Shown here: piece by piece, positions 1-10,531 of the stretch
Position numbering within the stretch: the first letter of the stretch is position 1
Layout: each line of letters opens with the position of its first letter
NCBI RefSeq assembly: GCF_022654015.1
Contig: NZ_CP073063.1
Coordinates: 1,054,001-1,118,000 of the forward strand
Direction of reading: 5' to 3'
DNA: 64,000 nt
Source: Brevundimonas diminuta
GTDB taxonomy: Bacteria > Pseudomonadota > Alphaproteobacteria > Caulobacterales > Caulobacteraceae
The notes under the pieces: model-generated
What the model was told of the DNA's origin: nothing
Seen by the model: only the letters and a program-made list of their open reading frames with translations
The model's database searches: none
Translations under genes and position numbers: made by a program

Positions 1-954
1 AACATGCTGGGCCGCACCTTCCGGGTGACGGCACAGGCGGAGCCGACGGCGCGCGACGACATCGCCGACATCGCCAATCTGAAGACCAAGTCGTCCACGG
101 GCGCCATGGTGCCGATCGGGTCGGTGGCCAATCTGGTCAACGATTCCGGCCCGGCGCGGATCGTGCGCTACAACCTGTTCCCGGCCGCCGAACTTCAGGG
201 CAACGCCGCGGCAGGGGTCTCTTCCGGCGAGGCGCTGCAGGTCATGGAAACCATGGCCGCCCAGACCCTGCCGCAGGGCTTCTCCTACGAATGGACGGGT
301 CTGGCCTATCAGCAGAAGGCGGCGGGTTCCGGCGCGACGGTCATCTTCCTGATGGCGGTGGTGTTCGTCTTCCTGGTGCTGGCGGCTCAGTACGAAGCGT
401 TCACGCTTCCGCTGGCGGTCATCCTGATCGTGCCGATGTGTCTGCTGGCGGCCATCATCGGGGTGAACCTGCGCGGCTTGGACAACAACATTTTGGTCCA
501 GATCGGTCTGGTCGTTCTGATCGCCCTGGCGGCCAAGAACGCCATCCTGATCGTCGAGTTCGCCAAACAGGCCGAGGAAGAGCAGGGCATGAACCGGTTC
601 GAGGCTGCGGTCGCCGCCGCCAAGACCCGCCTGCGTCCGATCCTGATGACCTCGTTCGCCTTCATCCTCGGCGTCGTGCCGCTGATGCTGGCCTCGGGGC
701 CGGGCGCGGAGATGCGTCAGTCACTGGGCACGTCCGTCTTCTCGGGCATGCTGGGCGTGACCTTCTTCGGCCTGATCTTCACCCCGGTCTTCTATGTGGT
801 CAGCCGCTGGCTGTCCTCGAAACTGCCGCAAGGCAAGAAGCCGACCCCGACGCCTGACCGTCCTTCGGACCGGGCCGTGCGTTATGACGAAACCAGCGAC
901 CTGACCGATCCCAACGCGCCTGCACCCGCGACCGGCCGGGGAGGGGACATCTGA
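1..954 (+). CDS. RND efflux transporter permease, C-terminal part (5' end outside window)
   Basis: This is the last third of an HAE1-family RND pump, the inner-membrane proton-driven part of a tripartite drug or solvent exporter. The frame is open through the left edge, so the true start lies outside. Hydrophobic helices are visible around residues 110-130, 138-155, 163-185, 215-232 and 245-270, counted from the ATG at base 4. The helix motif AAKNAILIVEFA and the segment SFAFILGVVPL are typical of AcrB/MexB-type pumps. The tail after residue 275 is hydrophilic and rich in Pro and Asp. Its stop overlaps the ATG of the channel gene by one base, so the two are very likely co-translated. The substrate cannot be told from this fragment. 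Confidence 0.93.
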   Translation, partial: NMLGRTFRVTAQAEPTARDDIADIANLKTKSSTGAMVPIGSVANLVNDSGPARIVRYNLFPAAELQGNAAAGVSSGEALQVMETMAAQTLPQGFSYEWTGLAYQQKAAGSGATVIFLMAVVFVFLVLAAQYEAFTLPLAVILIVPMCLLAAIIGVNLRGLDNNILVQIGLVVLIALAAKNAILIVEFAKQAEEEQGMNRFEAAVAAAKTRLRPILMTSFAFILGVVPLMLASGPGAEMRQSLGTSVFSGMLGVTFFGLIFTPVFYVVSRWLSSKLPQGKKPTPTPDRPSDRAVRYDETSDLTDPNAPAPATGRGGDI

Positions 955-2387
955 TGACCCGCAACAAGACCCTCAGCTTCCTGACCGCCGCGGCGTCGAG
1001 CGCCCTGCTCGCCGCCTGCGCGGTCGGACCTAAGGCGCCCGTCGCCGACCTGCCCGTCGCCGGCACGGGCGCGTTCGTCGGCTCGGCCAGCCCCACTGTC
1101 TCGACCGCTGCGGCGAGCGACGACTGGTGGCGGCTGTACGAGGACCCCACGCTGGACGCCCTGATCCAGCAGGCCTTCGCCGAGAACAACCAGCTCGAAG
1201 CCGCCTTCGCCAATCTGCGCGCGGTACGGGCGTCGCTGTCGGAGGCCCGCGTCGGCCGTTTCCCGACTACGACGACCAGCGCCCAGGCCCAGCGCAGCCG
1301 CGCCTCCGCCGCCACGGTCCAGGGCCTGCCAGCCGGGCAGGATGCGCCCGAGATCGACACCTATGACGTCGGCATTCAGGCGGCCTATGAGGTCGACCTG
1401 TTCGGACGGGTGGAATCCACCATTCGCGCCGCCCGCGCCGACGCCCGCGCCGCCGAGGCCGCCCTGGCCACGGTCCAGGTGACGGTCGCGGCCGAGACGA
1501 CCCGCGCCTATGCCGACACCTGCTCGGCCAATGCGCAGATCGCGGTGGCCGAACGGACGCTGGAGCTGCAACGCAACACAGCCAACCTGACCCAGACCTT
1601 GCTTGACGGCGGGGCGGGCACGGGGTTGGACGTGGCCAGCGCCCGCGCGGCCCTGGCCCAGACGGCGGCGACCCTGCCGACATTGCGCGCAACCCGTAAC
1701 GAGGCCCTGTTCCGCCTGGCGACCCTGACCGGGCGCACCCCGGCCGAAGCCAGCCAGGCCGCCGCCGCCTGCGTGCGTCCGCCCCAGCTCAGCCAGCCGA
1801 TCCCGGTCGGCGATGGCGCCGCGCTTCTGGCCCGCCGTCCCGACGTGCGCCAGGCCGAGGCCGAACTGGCCGCCGCCGCCGCGCGCGTGAACGTGGCGAC
1901 CGCCAACCTGTTTCCGCAGATCAGCCTGGGCGGCTCCTTCGGCTCCACCGCGCTGGAATCGGGCGAACTGGGCGACGACCAGAACTTCCGCTTCAGCTTC
2001 GGTCCGCTGATCAGCTGGTCCTTCCCCAACGTCTTCGCCGCCCGCGCCCAGATCAAGGCCGCCGGCGCCCGTTCGGACGCGGCTCTGGCCACCTTCGACC
2101 AGACCGTGCTGACGGCGCTTCAGGAAACCGAGACGGCGCTCAGCAACTACGCCAACGAACTGGACCGCCGTGCGGCCCTGACCGAAGCCAGGGATCAGGC
2201 CGCCCGCGCCGCCGACCTGTCACGCCTGCGCTTCAACGCCGGCGCCGACAGCTTCCTGTTGGTGCTGGACGCTGAACGCACCCAGGCGGCGGCCGACGCG
2301 GCCCTGGCCCAGTCTGACGCACTGGTCACCACCTATCAGATCGCCCTGTTCCGCGCCCTGGCCGGCGGCTGGCAAACCGACAGCTGA
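954..2387 (+). CDS. Efflux outer-membrane lipoprotein, NodT/OprM family
   Basis: A 477-residue outer-membrane channel of a tripartite efflux pump, partner of the RND permease that it overlaps by one base. The N-terminus has a lipoprotein signal ending in LLAACAVGP, with Cys at about residue 22 as the acylation site. Two repeated OEP domains follow, each with long Ala/Gln-rich helices; LLARRPDVRQAEAELAAA near residue 290 is the usual family signature. Length fits the family (460-500). The operon ends in a strong hairpin 26 bases downstream. The preceding adaptor gene would be expected upstream of the window. Confidence 0.93.
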   Translation: MTRNKTLSFLTAAASSALLAACAVGPKAPVADLPVAGTGAFVGSASPTVSTAAASDDWWRLYEDPTLDALIQQAFAENNQLEAAFANLRAVRASLSEARVGRFPTTTTSAQAQRSRASAATVQGLPAGQDAPEIDTYDVGIQAAYEVDLFGRVESTIRAARADARAAEAALATVQVTVAAETTRAYADTCSANAQIAVAERTLELQRNTANLTQTLLDGGAGTGLDVASARAALAQTAATLPTLRATRNEALFRLATLTGRTPAEASQAAAACVRPPQLSQPIPVGDGAALLARRPDVRQAEAELAAAAARVNVATANLFPQISLGGSFGSTALESGELGDDQNFRFSFGPLISWSFPNVFAARAQIKAAGARSDAALATFDQTVLTALQETETALSNYANELDRRAALTEARDQAARAADLSRLRFNAGADSFLLVLDAERTQAAADAALAQSDALVTTYQIALFRALAGGWQTDS

Positions 2388-2412
2388 TCGCCGCGCCATA
2401 CACAAAACAAGA

Positions 2413-2443
2413 GGGCCGGGCGACGTATCGCCCGGCCCTTTTT
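2413..2443 (+). terminator. Rho-independent terminator, probably bidirectional
   Basis: A perfect 11-bp stem, GGGCCGGGCGA (2413-2423) with TCGCCCGGCCC (2428-2438), encloses a CGTA loop and is followed by five T. The left flank (CAAAACAAGA) is A-rich, so the reverse transcript also gets a T-rich tail. It lies between the convergent efflux and catalase genes and can end both. Confidence 0.9.
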
Positions 2444-2466
2444 CGTTCTGATCAAATGATCTGCGG

Positions 2467-4554
2467 TCAGGCCAGCATTCGCACCTTGGGCTCCCGATCC
2501 CACTGGCGGGTGCGGGCGGGAGCGAGGAAGCCTTTGGCGTCCTTGGACAGGTCGATCACGCCGGCGTCCGGTTCGACGCCCGCCTTATCCAAGAGGGGCT
2601 GGGACTCGGGCGTGTGGCCGATGGCCTTGAGGTGGCCGAAGGCATCCTTGGCGAAATCGACTGCGGCGCCTTCTTTCAACATCTGGGCGCAGCCGTCCTC
2701 GGACAGAACGATCGCTACGGCGTCGAACAGGACCGACGGGCTGCCGGCCAGTTGACCGTCGGCCGCCAGCGTCTTGCCGTCCTTCAGCTTGGCGCCGCCG
2801 ATCTTGGGCGCAACGATGAAGACCGAGCCGCCGTCACCTTCAACCGCCGCCTTGACCGCATCGACGACAGCGCCATCCGAACCGTCGGCGACCAGGATGG
2901 CGACCTTTCGGCCCTTCAGGGTGTCCGGATATTTGCCGACGATGCGAAGCGCCGGCGAGGCGTCCAGATCGATGGGGGCCACACCGGGCTCGGACGCCTT
3001 GGGCAGGGGCAGGTTCAAGCCGTCTGCGACACGCTGGGCCAGGGTCTCGTCGACGTTCTGCAGATTGGCCAAAACGCGCTCGCGAACGTGGGCGAGCGAC
3101 ACCTTCGACAGTTCAAACACGATGGCGCTGGCCAAGTGGGCCTGTTCGATCTCGGTCTGTGAGCGGAAGAACAGCCGCGCCTGGCTATAGTGATCGGCGA
3201 AGCTTTCGGCGCGCAGCCGGACCTTTTCGCCCTCGACCGGGATGGCCGCGGTGCGGAAACCGCCCTTGGGATCTTCACGCGGGCCGCCGTCCTCGCCCGC
3301 CTCGGACAGGCTGTTGGGTTCGTAGTTGGCGCGGCCCTTGGGCACGGCCATCTGCATATGCCCGTCGCGCTGGAAGTTCTGGAAGGGGCAGCCCTTGGTC
3401 TGATTGATCGGGATCTGGTGGAAGTTGACCGTCCCCAGGCGCGACAGCTGAGTGTCCTGATAGGAGAACAGACGGCCCTGCAGCAGCGGATCTTCCGAGA
3501 AATCGATGCCCGGCACGATGTTTGTCGGCAGGAAGGCGACCTGTTCGGTCTCGGCGAAGAAGTTGTCGGGGTTGCTGTTCAGGACCATGCGGCCGATGAC
3601 GCGGATGGGATAATCCTCTTCCGGCACCAGCTTGGTGGCGTCCAGGACGTCGAAGGGCAGGGCGTCGGCCTGCTCCTGAGTGAACAACTGCACGCCGAAC
3701 TCCCATTCGGGGAAGTCGCCCTGATCGATGGCCTCATACAGGTCGCGGCGGTGATAGTCGGGATCGGCGCCGGCGATCTTGACCGCTTCGTCCCAGCAGG
3801 TCGACTGCGTGCCCAGCTTGGGCCGCCAGTGGAATTTGACCAGGGTCGCCTCGCCCTCGGCGTTGATCAGGCGGAAGGTGTTAACGCCGAAGCCTTCCAT
3901 CATCCGCAGCGAGCGCGGAATGGCGCGGTCGGACATGGCCCACATGATCATGTGGGTGCTTTCCGGCATCAGGCCGATGAAGTCCCAGAAGGTATCATGA
4001 GCAGACGCCGCTTGTGGATAGCCCTTGTCGGCTTCCATCTTCACCGAATGGATCAGGTCCGGGAACTTGATCGCGTCCTGGATGAAGAAGACGGGAATGT
4101 TGTTGCCGACCAGATCCCAGTTGCCTTCGGTCGTATAGAACTTGACCGCAAAGCCGCGTACGTCGCGCGGCGTATCGACCGACCCCGCGCCGCCGGCGAC
4201 GGTCGAGAAGCGTGTGAACAGCTCGGTCTTCTTGCCGACCTCAGTCAAGATTTTGGCGGTGGTGAAGTCCGAAAGGCTGTCGGTCAGTTCGAAGAAGCCG
4301 TGGGCGGCCGAGCCGCGGGCATGGACGATCCGCTCAGGGATGCGCTCGTGGTCAAAATGCTGGATCTTCTCGCGGAGGATGAAGTCTTCCAGCAGGGTCG
4401 AACCGCGCGCGCCGGCCTTGAGCGAGTTCTGGTTGTCGCTGATCGGCGTCCCGTGATTGGTGGTCAGGCGGGTGTCAGGCGTCGAGGCGGTCTGGTGCAC
4501 CTCGCCGGCGTTGCCGATTGTCGGCGCGCCGGCCGGCTTTGAGGTCTTGGCCAT
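2467..4554 (-). CDS. katE: Large-subunit catalase, HPII/KatE type
   Basis: Decomposes hydrogen peroxide in the cytoplasm. The product is 695 residues, within the large-subunit clade, with a C-terminal flavodoxin/glutamine-amidotransferase-like domain from about residue 530. Visible active-site parts are the catalytic His78 in [12 protein letters not shown], Asn151/152 in [10 protein letters not shown], and the heme ligand Tyr365 in [15 protein letters not shown] chose the ATG at 4554 because AAAGGA lies about 8 bases before it and the family N-terminus begins there; an in-frame extension to 4746 would run into the murC leader and has no homology features. The gene is divergent from murC. Loss of the usual murG-murC adjacency is discussed in the findings. 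Confidence 0.95.
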   Translation of the reverse strand: MAKTSKPAGAPTIGNAGEVHQTASTPDTRLTTNHGTPISDNQNSLKAGARGSTLLEDFILREKIQHFDHERIPERIVHARGSAAHGFFELTDSLSDFTTAKILTEVGKKTELFTRFSTVAGGAGSVDTPRDVRGFAVKFYTTEGNWDLVGNNIPVFFIQDAIKFPDLIHSVKMEADKGYPQAASAHDTFWDFIGLMPESTHMIMWAMSDRAIPRSLRMMEGFGVNTFRLINAEGEATLVKFHWRPKLGTQSTCWDEAVKIAGADPDYHRRDLYEAIDQGDFPEWEFGVQLFTQEQADALPFDVLDATKLVPEEDYPIRVIGRMVLNSNPDNFFAETEQVAFLPTNIVPGIDFSEDPLLQGRLFSYQDTQLSRLGTVNFHQIPINQTKGCPFQNFQRDGHMQMAVPKGRANYEPNSLSEAGEDGGPREDPKGGFRTAAIPVEGEKVRLRAESFADHYSQARLFFRSQTEIEQAHLASAIVFELSKVSLAHVRERVLANLQNVDETLAQRVADGLNLPLPKASEPGVAPIDLDASPALRIVGKYPDTLKGRKVAILVADGSDGAVVDAVKAAVEGDGGSVFIVAPKIGGAKLKDGKTLAADGQLAGSPSVLFDAVAIVLSEDGCAQMLKEGAAVDFAKDAFGHLKAIGHTPESQPLLDKAGVEPDAGVIDLSKDAKGFLAPARTRQWDREPKVRMLA

Positions 4555-4736
4555 CTTGGGAGTCCTTTGGTGCAGCAGCGCAAGCGGGAGCCGCGCGCGT
4601 TCCCGAAGACAACTCGGTGGAGGCGCAATGGTTCTGTGCGACTTCGCGCACAGCCGCGCCCGATCGTCGCTAGAAAAGTTCGCTCCGTATGCGGCGCGCC
4701 CTTCGCAGGAGGCGAGGCGGCGTTTATGAGGCGAAA

Positions 4737-6149
4737 ATGATCGCACGCCTTCGCCCCGTCCCGTTCGACCTCGGTCCCGTTCATTTCGTCGGCATCGGCG
4801 GCATCGGCATGAGCGGCATCGCCGAGATCATGCTGAAGATCGGCTATTCGGTGCAGGGCTCTGACGCCAAGGCGAGCGCCAATACTGAGCGGCTGGAACA
4901 ACTGGGCGCCAAGATCTTCATCGGCCACGACGCCGCCCATGTGGGCGAGGGCGTTTCAGCGGTGGTCTATTCGACGGCGGTCAAGGCCGACAATCCCGAG
5001 ATGAAGGCGGCCCGCGAGCGCCGCATCCCGCTGGTGCGCCGGGCCGAGATGCTGGCCGAGCTGATGCGGCTGCAGTTCTCGATCGCGGTTGGCGGAACCC
5101 ACGGCAAGACGACCACGACCTCTATGGTGGCGGCCCTGCTGGATGCGGCGGGCCTGGATCCCACGGTGGTCAATGGCGGCATCATCAACGCCTATGGCAC
5201 CAACGCCAAGGTCGGCGACGGCGACTGGATCGTGGTTGAGGCGGATGAGTCGGACGGCAGCTTCCTGCGCCTGAAGTCGACGGTGGCCATCGTCACCAAC
5301 ATCGATCCCGAACATCTGGACCACTACGGCGACTTCGACGGGGTGCGCAAAGCGTTCGTCGATTTCGTCGAGAACATCCCCTTCTACGGCTTCGCCGCTG
5401 TCTGCCTGGACCATCCGGAGGTGCAGAAGCTGGTCGCCGCCATCGATAACCGGCGGCTGGTGACCTACGGGGTCAATCCGCAGGCCATGGTGCGGGCTGA
5501 TAATGTCGAGATGGGGCCCGACGGCTGCCGCTTCGACGTGGTCATCCAGAATGGCGAAACCCATGTGATCTCGGGCGTCCATCTGCCGATGGCCGGCTGG
5601 CACAATGTGTCGAACGCCCTGGCCGCCATCGCCGTGGCGCGCGAGCTGGACGTGTCGGACGACGCGATCCGCACCGGCCTTGCCGGCTTCGGCGGGGTCA
5701 AGCGGCGCTTCACCACCACGGGCGTCGTGGGCGGCGTTCGCATCGTCGACGATTATGGCCACCACCCGGTCGAGATCGCCGCCGTGCTGAAGGCCGCGCG
5801 CCAGGTGACCGACGGTCGCGTCATCGCCGTGGTTCAGCCGCACCGCTACACGCGCCTGCGCGACCTGATGGACGAGTTCTCGACCTGCTTCTCGGACGCC
5901 GACGGCGTGATCGTGGCCGACGTCTATCCGGCGGGCGAACAGCCGATCGAGGGCGTGGACAAACACGCCCTGGCCGACGGAGTGCGCCGCTACGGCCACC
6001 GTCACGTCCAGGCCTTGGAGAACGCCGCTGTCCTGCCACGCCTGATCAAGGATGAGGCCAAATCCGGCGACGTTGTCGTGCTGCTGGGCGCCGGCGACAT
6101 CACCAGCTGGGCCTATGGCCTGCCGGCGCAGCTGGAGGCTCTGGCGTGA
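4737..6149 (+). CDS. murC: UDP-N-acetylmuramate--L-alanine ligase
   Basis: Adds L-alanine to UDP-MurNAc, the first step of the peptidoglycan stem peptide, in the cytoplasm. The 470-residue product has the N-terminal Rossmann motif [12 protein letters not shown] (about 19-30), the Mur-ligase ATP loop [10 protein letters not shown] (about 119-128), and the C-terminal domain with [10 protein letters not shown]. The ATG at 4737 is chosen because the family N-terminus starts a few residues before the glycine motif; upstream in-frame starts give an Arg-rich extension. The shine-dalgarno (GAGGCG) is weak. It opens a tightly packed cluster, murC-murB-ddl-ftsQ-ftsA. The gene upstream is a divergent catalase and not murG. 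Confidence 0.97.
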   Translation: MIARLRPVPFDLGPVHFVGIGGIGMSGIAEIMLKIGYSVQGSDAKASANTERLEQLGAKIFIGHDAAHVGEGVSAVVYSTAVKADNPEMKAARERRIPLVRRAEMLAELMRLQFSIAVGGTHGKTTTTSMVAALLDAAGLDPTVVNGGIINAYGTNAKVGDGDWIVVEADESDGSFLRLKSTVAIVTNIDPEHLDHYGDFDGVRKAFVDFVENIPFYGFAAVCLDHPEVQKLVAAIDNRRLVTYGVNPQAMVRADNVEMGPDGCRFDVVIQNGETHVISGVHLPMAGWHNVSNALAAIAVARELDVSDDAIRTGLAGFGGVKRRFTTTGVVGGVRIVDDYGHHPVEIAAVLKAARQVTDGRVIAVVQPHRYTRLRDLMDEFSTCFSDADGVIVADVYPAGEQPIEGVDKHALADGVRRYGHRHVQALENAAVLPRLIKDEAKSGDVVVLLGAGDITSWAYGLPAQLEALA

Positions 6150-7048
6150 TTGCTTTGCCCGAGGTGCGCGGCAAGCTGCTGCGGAACGAGCCGCTGGCGC
6201 CCTATACCTGGTTCCGGGTGGGCGGCGCGGCCGAGGCCCTGTTCATTCCGGCGGACGCCGAGGATCTGGCGGATTTCCTGGAGGCGCTGGACGCGGCCGT
6301 GCCGGTGACGGTTCTGGGCGTCGGATCGAACGTCATCGTGCGTGACGGCGGGGTCGAGGGGGTGGTGATCCGCCTGGCGGGCCGCCCTTGGGCGCAGATC
6401 ACGACAGACGGCGACACGATCACGGCGGGCGCGGGCGCGCTGGACTCCATGGTCGCCAAGGCCAGCGCCAAGGCGGGGATCGCCGGGCTGGAATTCTACG
6501 CCGGCATTCCGGGCACGATCGGCGGCGCCCTGACCATGAACGCCGGTTGTTATGGTTCCGAGACCAAGGACGTGCTGGTTTCGGCCTGGGGCCTGACGCG
6601 GGCGGGCGAGCGTGTCGATTACGCTCTGGCCGACTTCGGCTACACCTATCGCCATTCTCAGGCGCCGGCCGACATCATCTGGATCGAGGCGACCTATCGC
6701 GGCGCGGCCGACGAACCCGAGGCGGTGGCGGCCCGGATCTCCGAGATCACCAGCCGTCGCGAGACCACTCAGCCGATCCGCGAGAAGACGGGCGGCTCGA
6801 CCTTCAAGAACCCGCCCGGCCATTCATCATGGCAGCTGGTGGATGGGGCGGGCTGGCGCGGCAAGCTGCACGCCGAAACCGGGAGAGGGGCCAAGTTCAG
6901 CGAACTGCACTCCAACTTCATGATCAATCCCGGCGAGGCGACAGCCGCCGATATCGAAGGCCTGGGCGAGGCGGTTCGCGCCGATGTCCTGGCCAAGACC
7001 GGCGTTCAGTTGGAATGGGAAATCAAGCGGATCGGCCGATCGGGATAA
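6146..7048 (+). CDS. murB: UDP-N-acetylenolpyruvoylglucosamine reductase
   Basis: FAD enzyme that reduces UDP-GlcNAc-enolpyruvate to UDP-MurNAc with NADPH. The 300-residue protein carries the FAD-binding segment [13 protein letters not shown], then [18 protein letters not shown], and the catalytic region [20 protein letters not shown] with [10 protein letters not shown] near the C-terminus. The start is GTG at 6146, overlapping the murC stop (GTGA), which implies translational coupling. It is a type II (short) MurB, as in other alphaproteobacteria. Confidence 0.97.
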   Translation: MIALPEVRGKLLRNEPLAPYTWFRVGGAAEALFIPADAEDLADFLEALDAAVPVTVLGVGSNVIVRDGGVEGVVIRLAGRPWAQITTDGDTITAGAGALDSMVAKASAKAGIAGLEFYAGIPGTIGGALTMNAGCYGSETKDVLVSAWGLTRAGERVDYALADFGYTYRHSQAPADIIWIEATYRGAADEPEAVAARISEITSRRETTQPIREKTGGSTFKNPPGHSSWQLVDGAGWRGKLHAETGRGAKFSELHSNFMINPGEATAADIEGLGEAVRADVLAKTGVQLEWEIKRIGRSG

Positions 7049-7125
7049 AAAATCCCGCGCAAAATGGTCGGCGGACGCGAATGGTTGACGGCCTGTTAAA
7101 CATGTAGGCCCCAATCCAAGGCGTC

Positions 7126-8067
7126 ATGGCCCGCGCTTTCAAAGACCTTCATGTCGCCGTCCTGATGGGCGGCCTTTCCGCAGAGCGGGAGGTGTCCCTC
7201 TCGTCGGGCGAGCAGTGCGCGCAGGCGCTGGAGCGACAGGGCGTGCGCGTCAGCCGCGTGGACGCCGGGCGGGATCTGGCCAATGTGCTGTCCGGCCTGA
7301 TCCGGCCCGACGTGGTGCTGAACTGCCTGCACGGCGCCTGGGGCGAGGACGGCTGCGTCCAGGGCGTGCTGGAGACCCTGCGGATTCCCTACACCCATTC
7401 CGGCGTGCTGGCCTCGGCCCTGGCGATGGACAAGGACAAGTCCAAGGCTGTGCTGCGGGCGGCGGGCCTCAAGGTGCCGGGCGGTGGTCTTTACGATCGT
7501 CACGAAGTCGCCAGCCGCCACGTCATCGACCCGCCCTATGTGGTCAAGCCCAATGCCGAGGGCTCGTCCGTCGGCGTCTTCCTGGTGCGCGAGGGCGCCA
7601 ACCGTCCGGTCTCGGAAGTGGGCGAGCCGGGGTGGACTTACGGCGAGCAGGTCGTCGTCGAGCCCTATATCGCAGGCAAGGAGTTGTGCGTCACCGTGCT
7701 GGGCGAGGCGACGGGGCCGCGCGCCCTGACCGTCACGGACATCACCCCGACCAAGGGCTTCTATGACTATGAGGCCAAGTATGCGCCGGGCGGGTCGGTG
7801 CACGTCCTGCCGGCCGTCCTGCCATCGCACGTGTTCCAAAAGGCGCTGCGTCAGGCGGAGGCGGCGCACGTCGCCATGGGGTGCCGCGGCGTGTCGCGAT
7901 CCGACTTCCGTTATGATGATGTTAAGGACGATCTGGTCCTGTTGGAGGTCAATACTCAGCCCGGCATGACCCCGACTTCGCTCGCGCCCGAGCAGGCCGC
8001 CCATACCGGGATGAGCTATGACGATCTGGTTCGGTGGATGGTGGAGGACGCCTCATGCCCGCGGTAG
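7126..8067 (+). CDS. ddl: D-alanine--D-alanine ligase
   Basis: Makes the D-Ala-D-Ala dipeptide for peptidoglycan. The 313-residue ATP-grasp protein opens with [19 protein letters not shown], the Ddl signature, and has [14 protein letters not shown] for ATP binding and [20 protein letters not shown] near the end with the metal-binding Asn/Glu. It follows murB after 77 bases, which contain TTGACG (7084) but no convincing -10, so a weak internal promoter is possible. Its 3' end overlaps ftsQ by 13 bases. Confidence 0.97.
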   Translation: MARAFKDLHVAVLMGGLSAEREVSLSSGEQCAQALERQGVRVSRVDAGRDLANVLSGLIRPDVVLNCLHGAWGEDGCVQGVLETLRIPYTHSGVLASALAMDKDKSKAVLRAAGLKVPGGGLYDRHEVASRHVIDPPYVVKPNAEGSSVGVFLVREGANRPVSEVGEPGWTYGEQVVVEPYIAGKELCVTVLGEATGPRALTVTDITPTKGFYDYEAKYAPGGSVHVLPAVLPSHVFQKALRQAEAAHVAMGCRGVSRSDFRYDDVKDDLVLLEVNTQPGMTPTSLAPEQAAHTGMSYDDLVRWMVEDASCPR

Positions 8068-8942
8068 TTCGCGGCGGCCGGCGACAGGGTTCTAATCAGG
8101 CTCCACAACGCGGTGCGGCTTCCAAGGGCGGAGGACGGTCGCGCGGCGGGGCCCAGAACGCGTCCGCCGTTCCCGGCAAGATGGCCGCTATCGGCCGTGT
8201 CGATATTTCGCCCCGCACCGCCGTGATCGCTCTGGGCGCCGGCGCGCTGCTGCTGGTCGGGGTTCTGGCCACGGGCGCTCGCGCCGAGCGGATCGGCGCC
8301 TCGGTTTCGCATGGCCTGGACAGTGCGACGGCCGGCATGGGCCTGACGCTGAGGCGGGTGCACATCACCGGCGCCTCGCCTGAGGCCGAGCCGGCGATCC
8401 AGCGCGCACTGGGCCTGTATTCCGGTCAGCCGATCACCAGCCTGGATCTGGACGCCATTCGCACGCGGGTTCAAGGCGTGGGTTGGGTCAAGGAGGCGCG
8501 CGTGGTGCGCCTGTTGCCCGACACCCTGATCGTCGAGGTCAAGGAACACGACCGCCTCGCCGTCTGGCAGGAAGCCGGTCAGATCAAGGTCATCGACAAC
8601 CGGGGCCAGGTCATCGACGGCGCCGACGCGCGTCGTTATCCGACGCTGCCGCTGGTCGTGGGCAAGGGCGCCGACGTCGCGGCGGGTGAAATCCTGCCTC
8701 TGCTGGCCCAGCGCCCCCGGCTGATGGGGATGGTGGACGCCCTGGTGCGCGTGGACGAGCGCCGCTGGGACCTGCGTCTGAAGGATGGCAGCCTGATCCA
8801 GCTGCCCGCCACCGAACAGGAGGCGGCCCTGATCCGCCTCGATGCGCTGGACCAGCGCGAACGCCTGCTCGACCTGGGCTTCGCCCGGGTCGATCTCAGA
8901 ACCCCCGACGAGGTCGCCGTGCGACCCGCCGGCGACGCCTAA
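8055..8942 (+). CDS. ftsQ: Cell division protein FtsQ
   Basis: Bitopic inner-membrane divisome protein linking early and late division proteins. The 295-residue product has a basic, Gly/Arg-rich cytoplasmic N-terminus (1-50), one membrane helix at about 56-73, a POTRA domain beginning with [20 protein letters not shown] (about 100-170) and the FtsQ beta domain after it. The ATG at 8055 lies inside the end of ddl and has GGAGG 7 bases upstream; a start 7 codons earlier lacks such a site. The cluster context (ddl before, ftsA after) supports the assignment. Confidence 0.95.
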   Translation: MPAVVRGGRRQGSNQAPQRGAASKGGGRSRGGAQNASAVPGKMAAIGRVDISPRTAVIALGAGALLLVGVLATGARAERIGASVSHGLDSATAGMGLTLRRVHITGASPEAEPAIQRALGLYSGQPITSLDLDAIRTRVQGVGWVKEARVVRLLPDTLIVEVKEHDRLAVWQEAGQIKVIDNRGQVIDGADARRYPTLPLVVGKGADVAAGEILPLLAQRPRLMGMVDALVRVDERRWDLRLKDGSLIQLPATEQEAALIRLDALDQRERLLDLGFARVDLRTPDEVAVRPAGDA

Positions 8943-8955
8943 GGACCGTAGAGAC

Positions 8956-10290
8956 ATGACCAAGCAACGCGGCGCGGCGAATGATCACGGTCGGGGCATG
9001 GATCCTCGCGCCGGACGTGCGCCCGTGGTCGCCGCGCTGGATATCGGTCAATCCAAGGTGTCGTGCTTCATCATGAAGCCGGACGGCGTCCGTCACGCCG
9101 ACCGCACCATCCGCGTCGCGGGCGCCAGCCATGTCCAATCCAAAGGCGTCAGGGGCGGGGCGATCATCAATATGGATGAAGCCGCCCAGGCCATCGGCCA
9201 CGCGGTCGAACGCGCCGAGCGCGCCGCCCAGAGCCCGGTATCCGGCGTCGTTGTCACGACCGCCATCGGCCAGATGGCCAGCCACCGGGTCCAGGCCCGC
9301 GTGTCCCTGGGCGCCAATCCGGTCGGGGACGCCGATCTGGCGCGCGCCATCGGCATGGCCCTGGCGCAGATCCGCCTGCCCAACCGTCGCCCGATCCACG
9401 TCCTGCCCATCGCCTGGTCGGTGGACGGCGCACGCGGCGTGCATGATCCGCGTTCGATGCGGGGCGGCTCGCTGGGGCTGGATCTGTTGGTCGTCTCGAT
9501 GGCCGAGAACGTGTTCACGACCCTCAGCCACTGCCTGGAGCTGGCGCACCTCGACCTGCAGGGCGTCGCCGCCGCACCCGTCGTCTCGTCGCTGGCCGCG
9601 CTGGAAGAGGACGAGATGGATCTGGGCGCCGTCTGCATCGACATGGGCGGCGGCTCGACCAGCGCCGCCGTATGGGGCGGCCGGTCATTGCTGCATATCG
9701 AAAGCCTGAATGTCGGCGGCGATCATGTCACCTCAGACATCGCCCGCGGCCTGTCGACGTCCAAGGCCGGCGCCGAGCGGCTCAAGACGCTGCACGGCTC
9801 GGCCATGGCCAGCGCCAACGAGGACCGCGAAATGCTGGAGGCCCCGCCGCGCGGCGAGGATGCCTCGGCCGGCCCGGTCATCGTCCCGCGCGCCATGCTG
9901 AAAACCGTCATCGCGCCCCGCGTCGAGGAAACCCTCGAACTGCTCCGTGATCGGCTAAGAAACGCAGGCGTTGGCCTGGAGCCCGGTGCAGGCCTTGTCC
10001 TGACCGGCGGCGCCAGCCAGCTGAACGGCGTGCGCGAGCTGGCCGTGCGGGTCTTCGACCGTCCTGTCCGCCTCGGAAAACCCCAACGGGCGCCACATTT
10101 GGCCGACGCCGCCTCCGGCCCCGCCTTCTGCGCCACCGCCGGTGTCCTCCTCCGCGCCGCCTACGGCCCGCGTGAGGCGGTGTCGGCGAGAAAGCTGATG
10201 GCGCGCCAGATCACGGCTGCGGATGCGCCGCGCATCCACCGCGGGAATGTGGTGGGACGCGTGGCGGGCTGGCTCCGCGACAATCTGTGA
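8956..10290 (+). CDS. ftsA: Cell division protein FtsA
   Basis: Actin-like ATPase that tethers FtsZ filaments to the inner membrane. The 444-residue protein shows the phosphate-1 motif VVAALDIGQSKVSCFI, the SHS2/1C region, the phosphate-2 motif CIDMGGGSTSAAV (about 233) and the adenosine motif VLTGGASQLNGV. The last residues (VVGRVAGWLRDNL) form the amphipathic membrane-targeting helix that also defines the end of the protein. ATG at 8956 is 13 bases after ftsQ. In Caulobacter crescentus ftsZ follows directly; here a TonB receptor gene intervenes. Confidence 0.96.
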   Translation: MTKQRGAANDHGRGMDPRAGRAPVVAALDIGQSKVSCFIMKPDGVRHADRTIRVAGASHVQSKGVRGGAIINMDEAAQAIGHAVERAERAAQSPVSGVVVTTAIGQMASHRVQARVSLGANPVGDADLARAIGMALAQIRLPNRRPIHVLPIAWSVDGARGVHDPRSMRGGSLGLDLLVVSMAENVFTTLSHCLELAHLDLQGVAAAPVVSSLAALEEDEMDLGAVCIDMGGGSTSAAVWGGRSLLHIESLNVGGDHVTSDIARGLSTSKAGAERLKTLHGSAMASANEDREMLEAPPRGEDASAGPVIVPRAMLKTVIAPRVEETLELLRDRLRNAGVGLEPGAGLVLTGGASQLNGVRELAVRVFDRPVRLGKPQRAPHLADAASGPAFCATAGVLLRAAYGPREAVSARKLMARQITAADAPRIHRGNVVGRVAGWLRDNL

Positions 10291-10382
10291 CGCTGTCTAT
10301 TCGCAGTCAAACGCGCTGCGACTCATCCACTTAAGCGCCCATTGCAGCGGCAGCAACTAACCAATCCTCGGTAGCTGAACTG

Positions 10383-10398
10383 TGTCACGATTGTAACA
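10383..10398. promoter_or_regulatory. Imperfect inverted repeat upstream of the TonB receptor gene (possible operator)
   Basis: TGTCAC (10383-10388) and GTAACA (10393-10398) form a near-palindrome with a GATT spacer and one mismatched position. A TTGACA hexamer follows at 10440-10445, but I see no good -10 at 16-18 bases. The 241-base gap 10291-10531 holds nothing else I can name. Function is a guess from position alone. Confidence 0.3.
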
Positions 10399-10531
10399 TC
10401 ATCGACGCATGGTGGCCCGATTTGGGTCACATTGGTTGCTTGACAGCCATATTTCGCTAGACGGTTTACGAGAAGCCATGGGCTTTTGCGGCTCGGCTGT
10501 TCGCAAATCGATTCTAGTGGGGTGACTGATT

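Noticed and set aside
3190-4542. 450-codon open frame on the + strand opposite the catalase gene
   Set aside because: The catalase on the other strand has a complete set of active-site motifs; the + frame has no recognisable domain and is the usual antisense openness of GC-rich coding DNA.
4585-4615. Possible EcfG promoter for the catalase (GGAAC on the reverse strand)
   Set aside because: The GGAAC is present, but no CGTT lies 16 or 17 bases downstream in the right direction; only a poor GCTT is near.
10440-10470. Sigma-70-like promoter before the TonB receptor
   Set aside because: TTGACA is exact, but the nearest -10-like hexamers (TAGACG, TTTACG) are at spacings of 13 and 19 bases; not strong enough to call.
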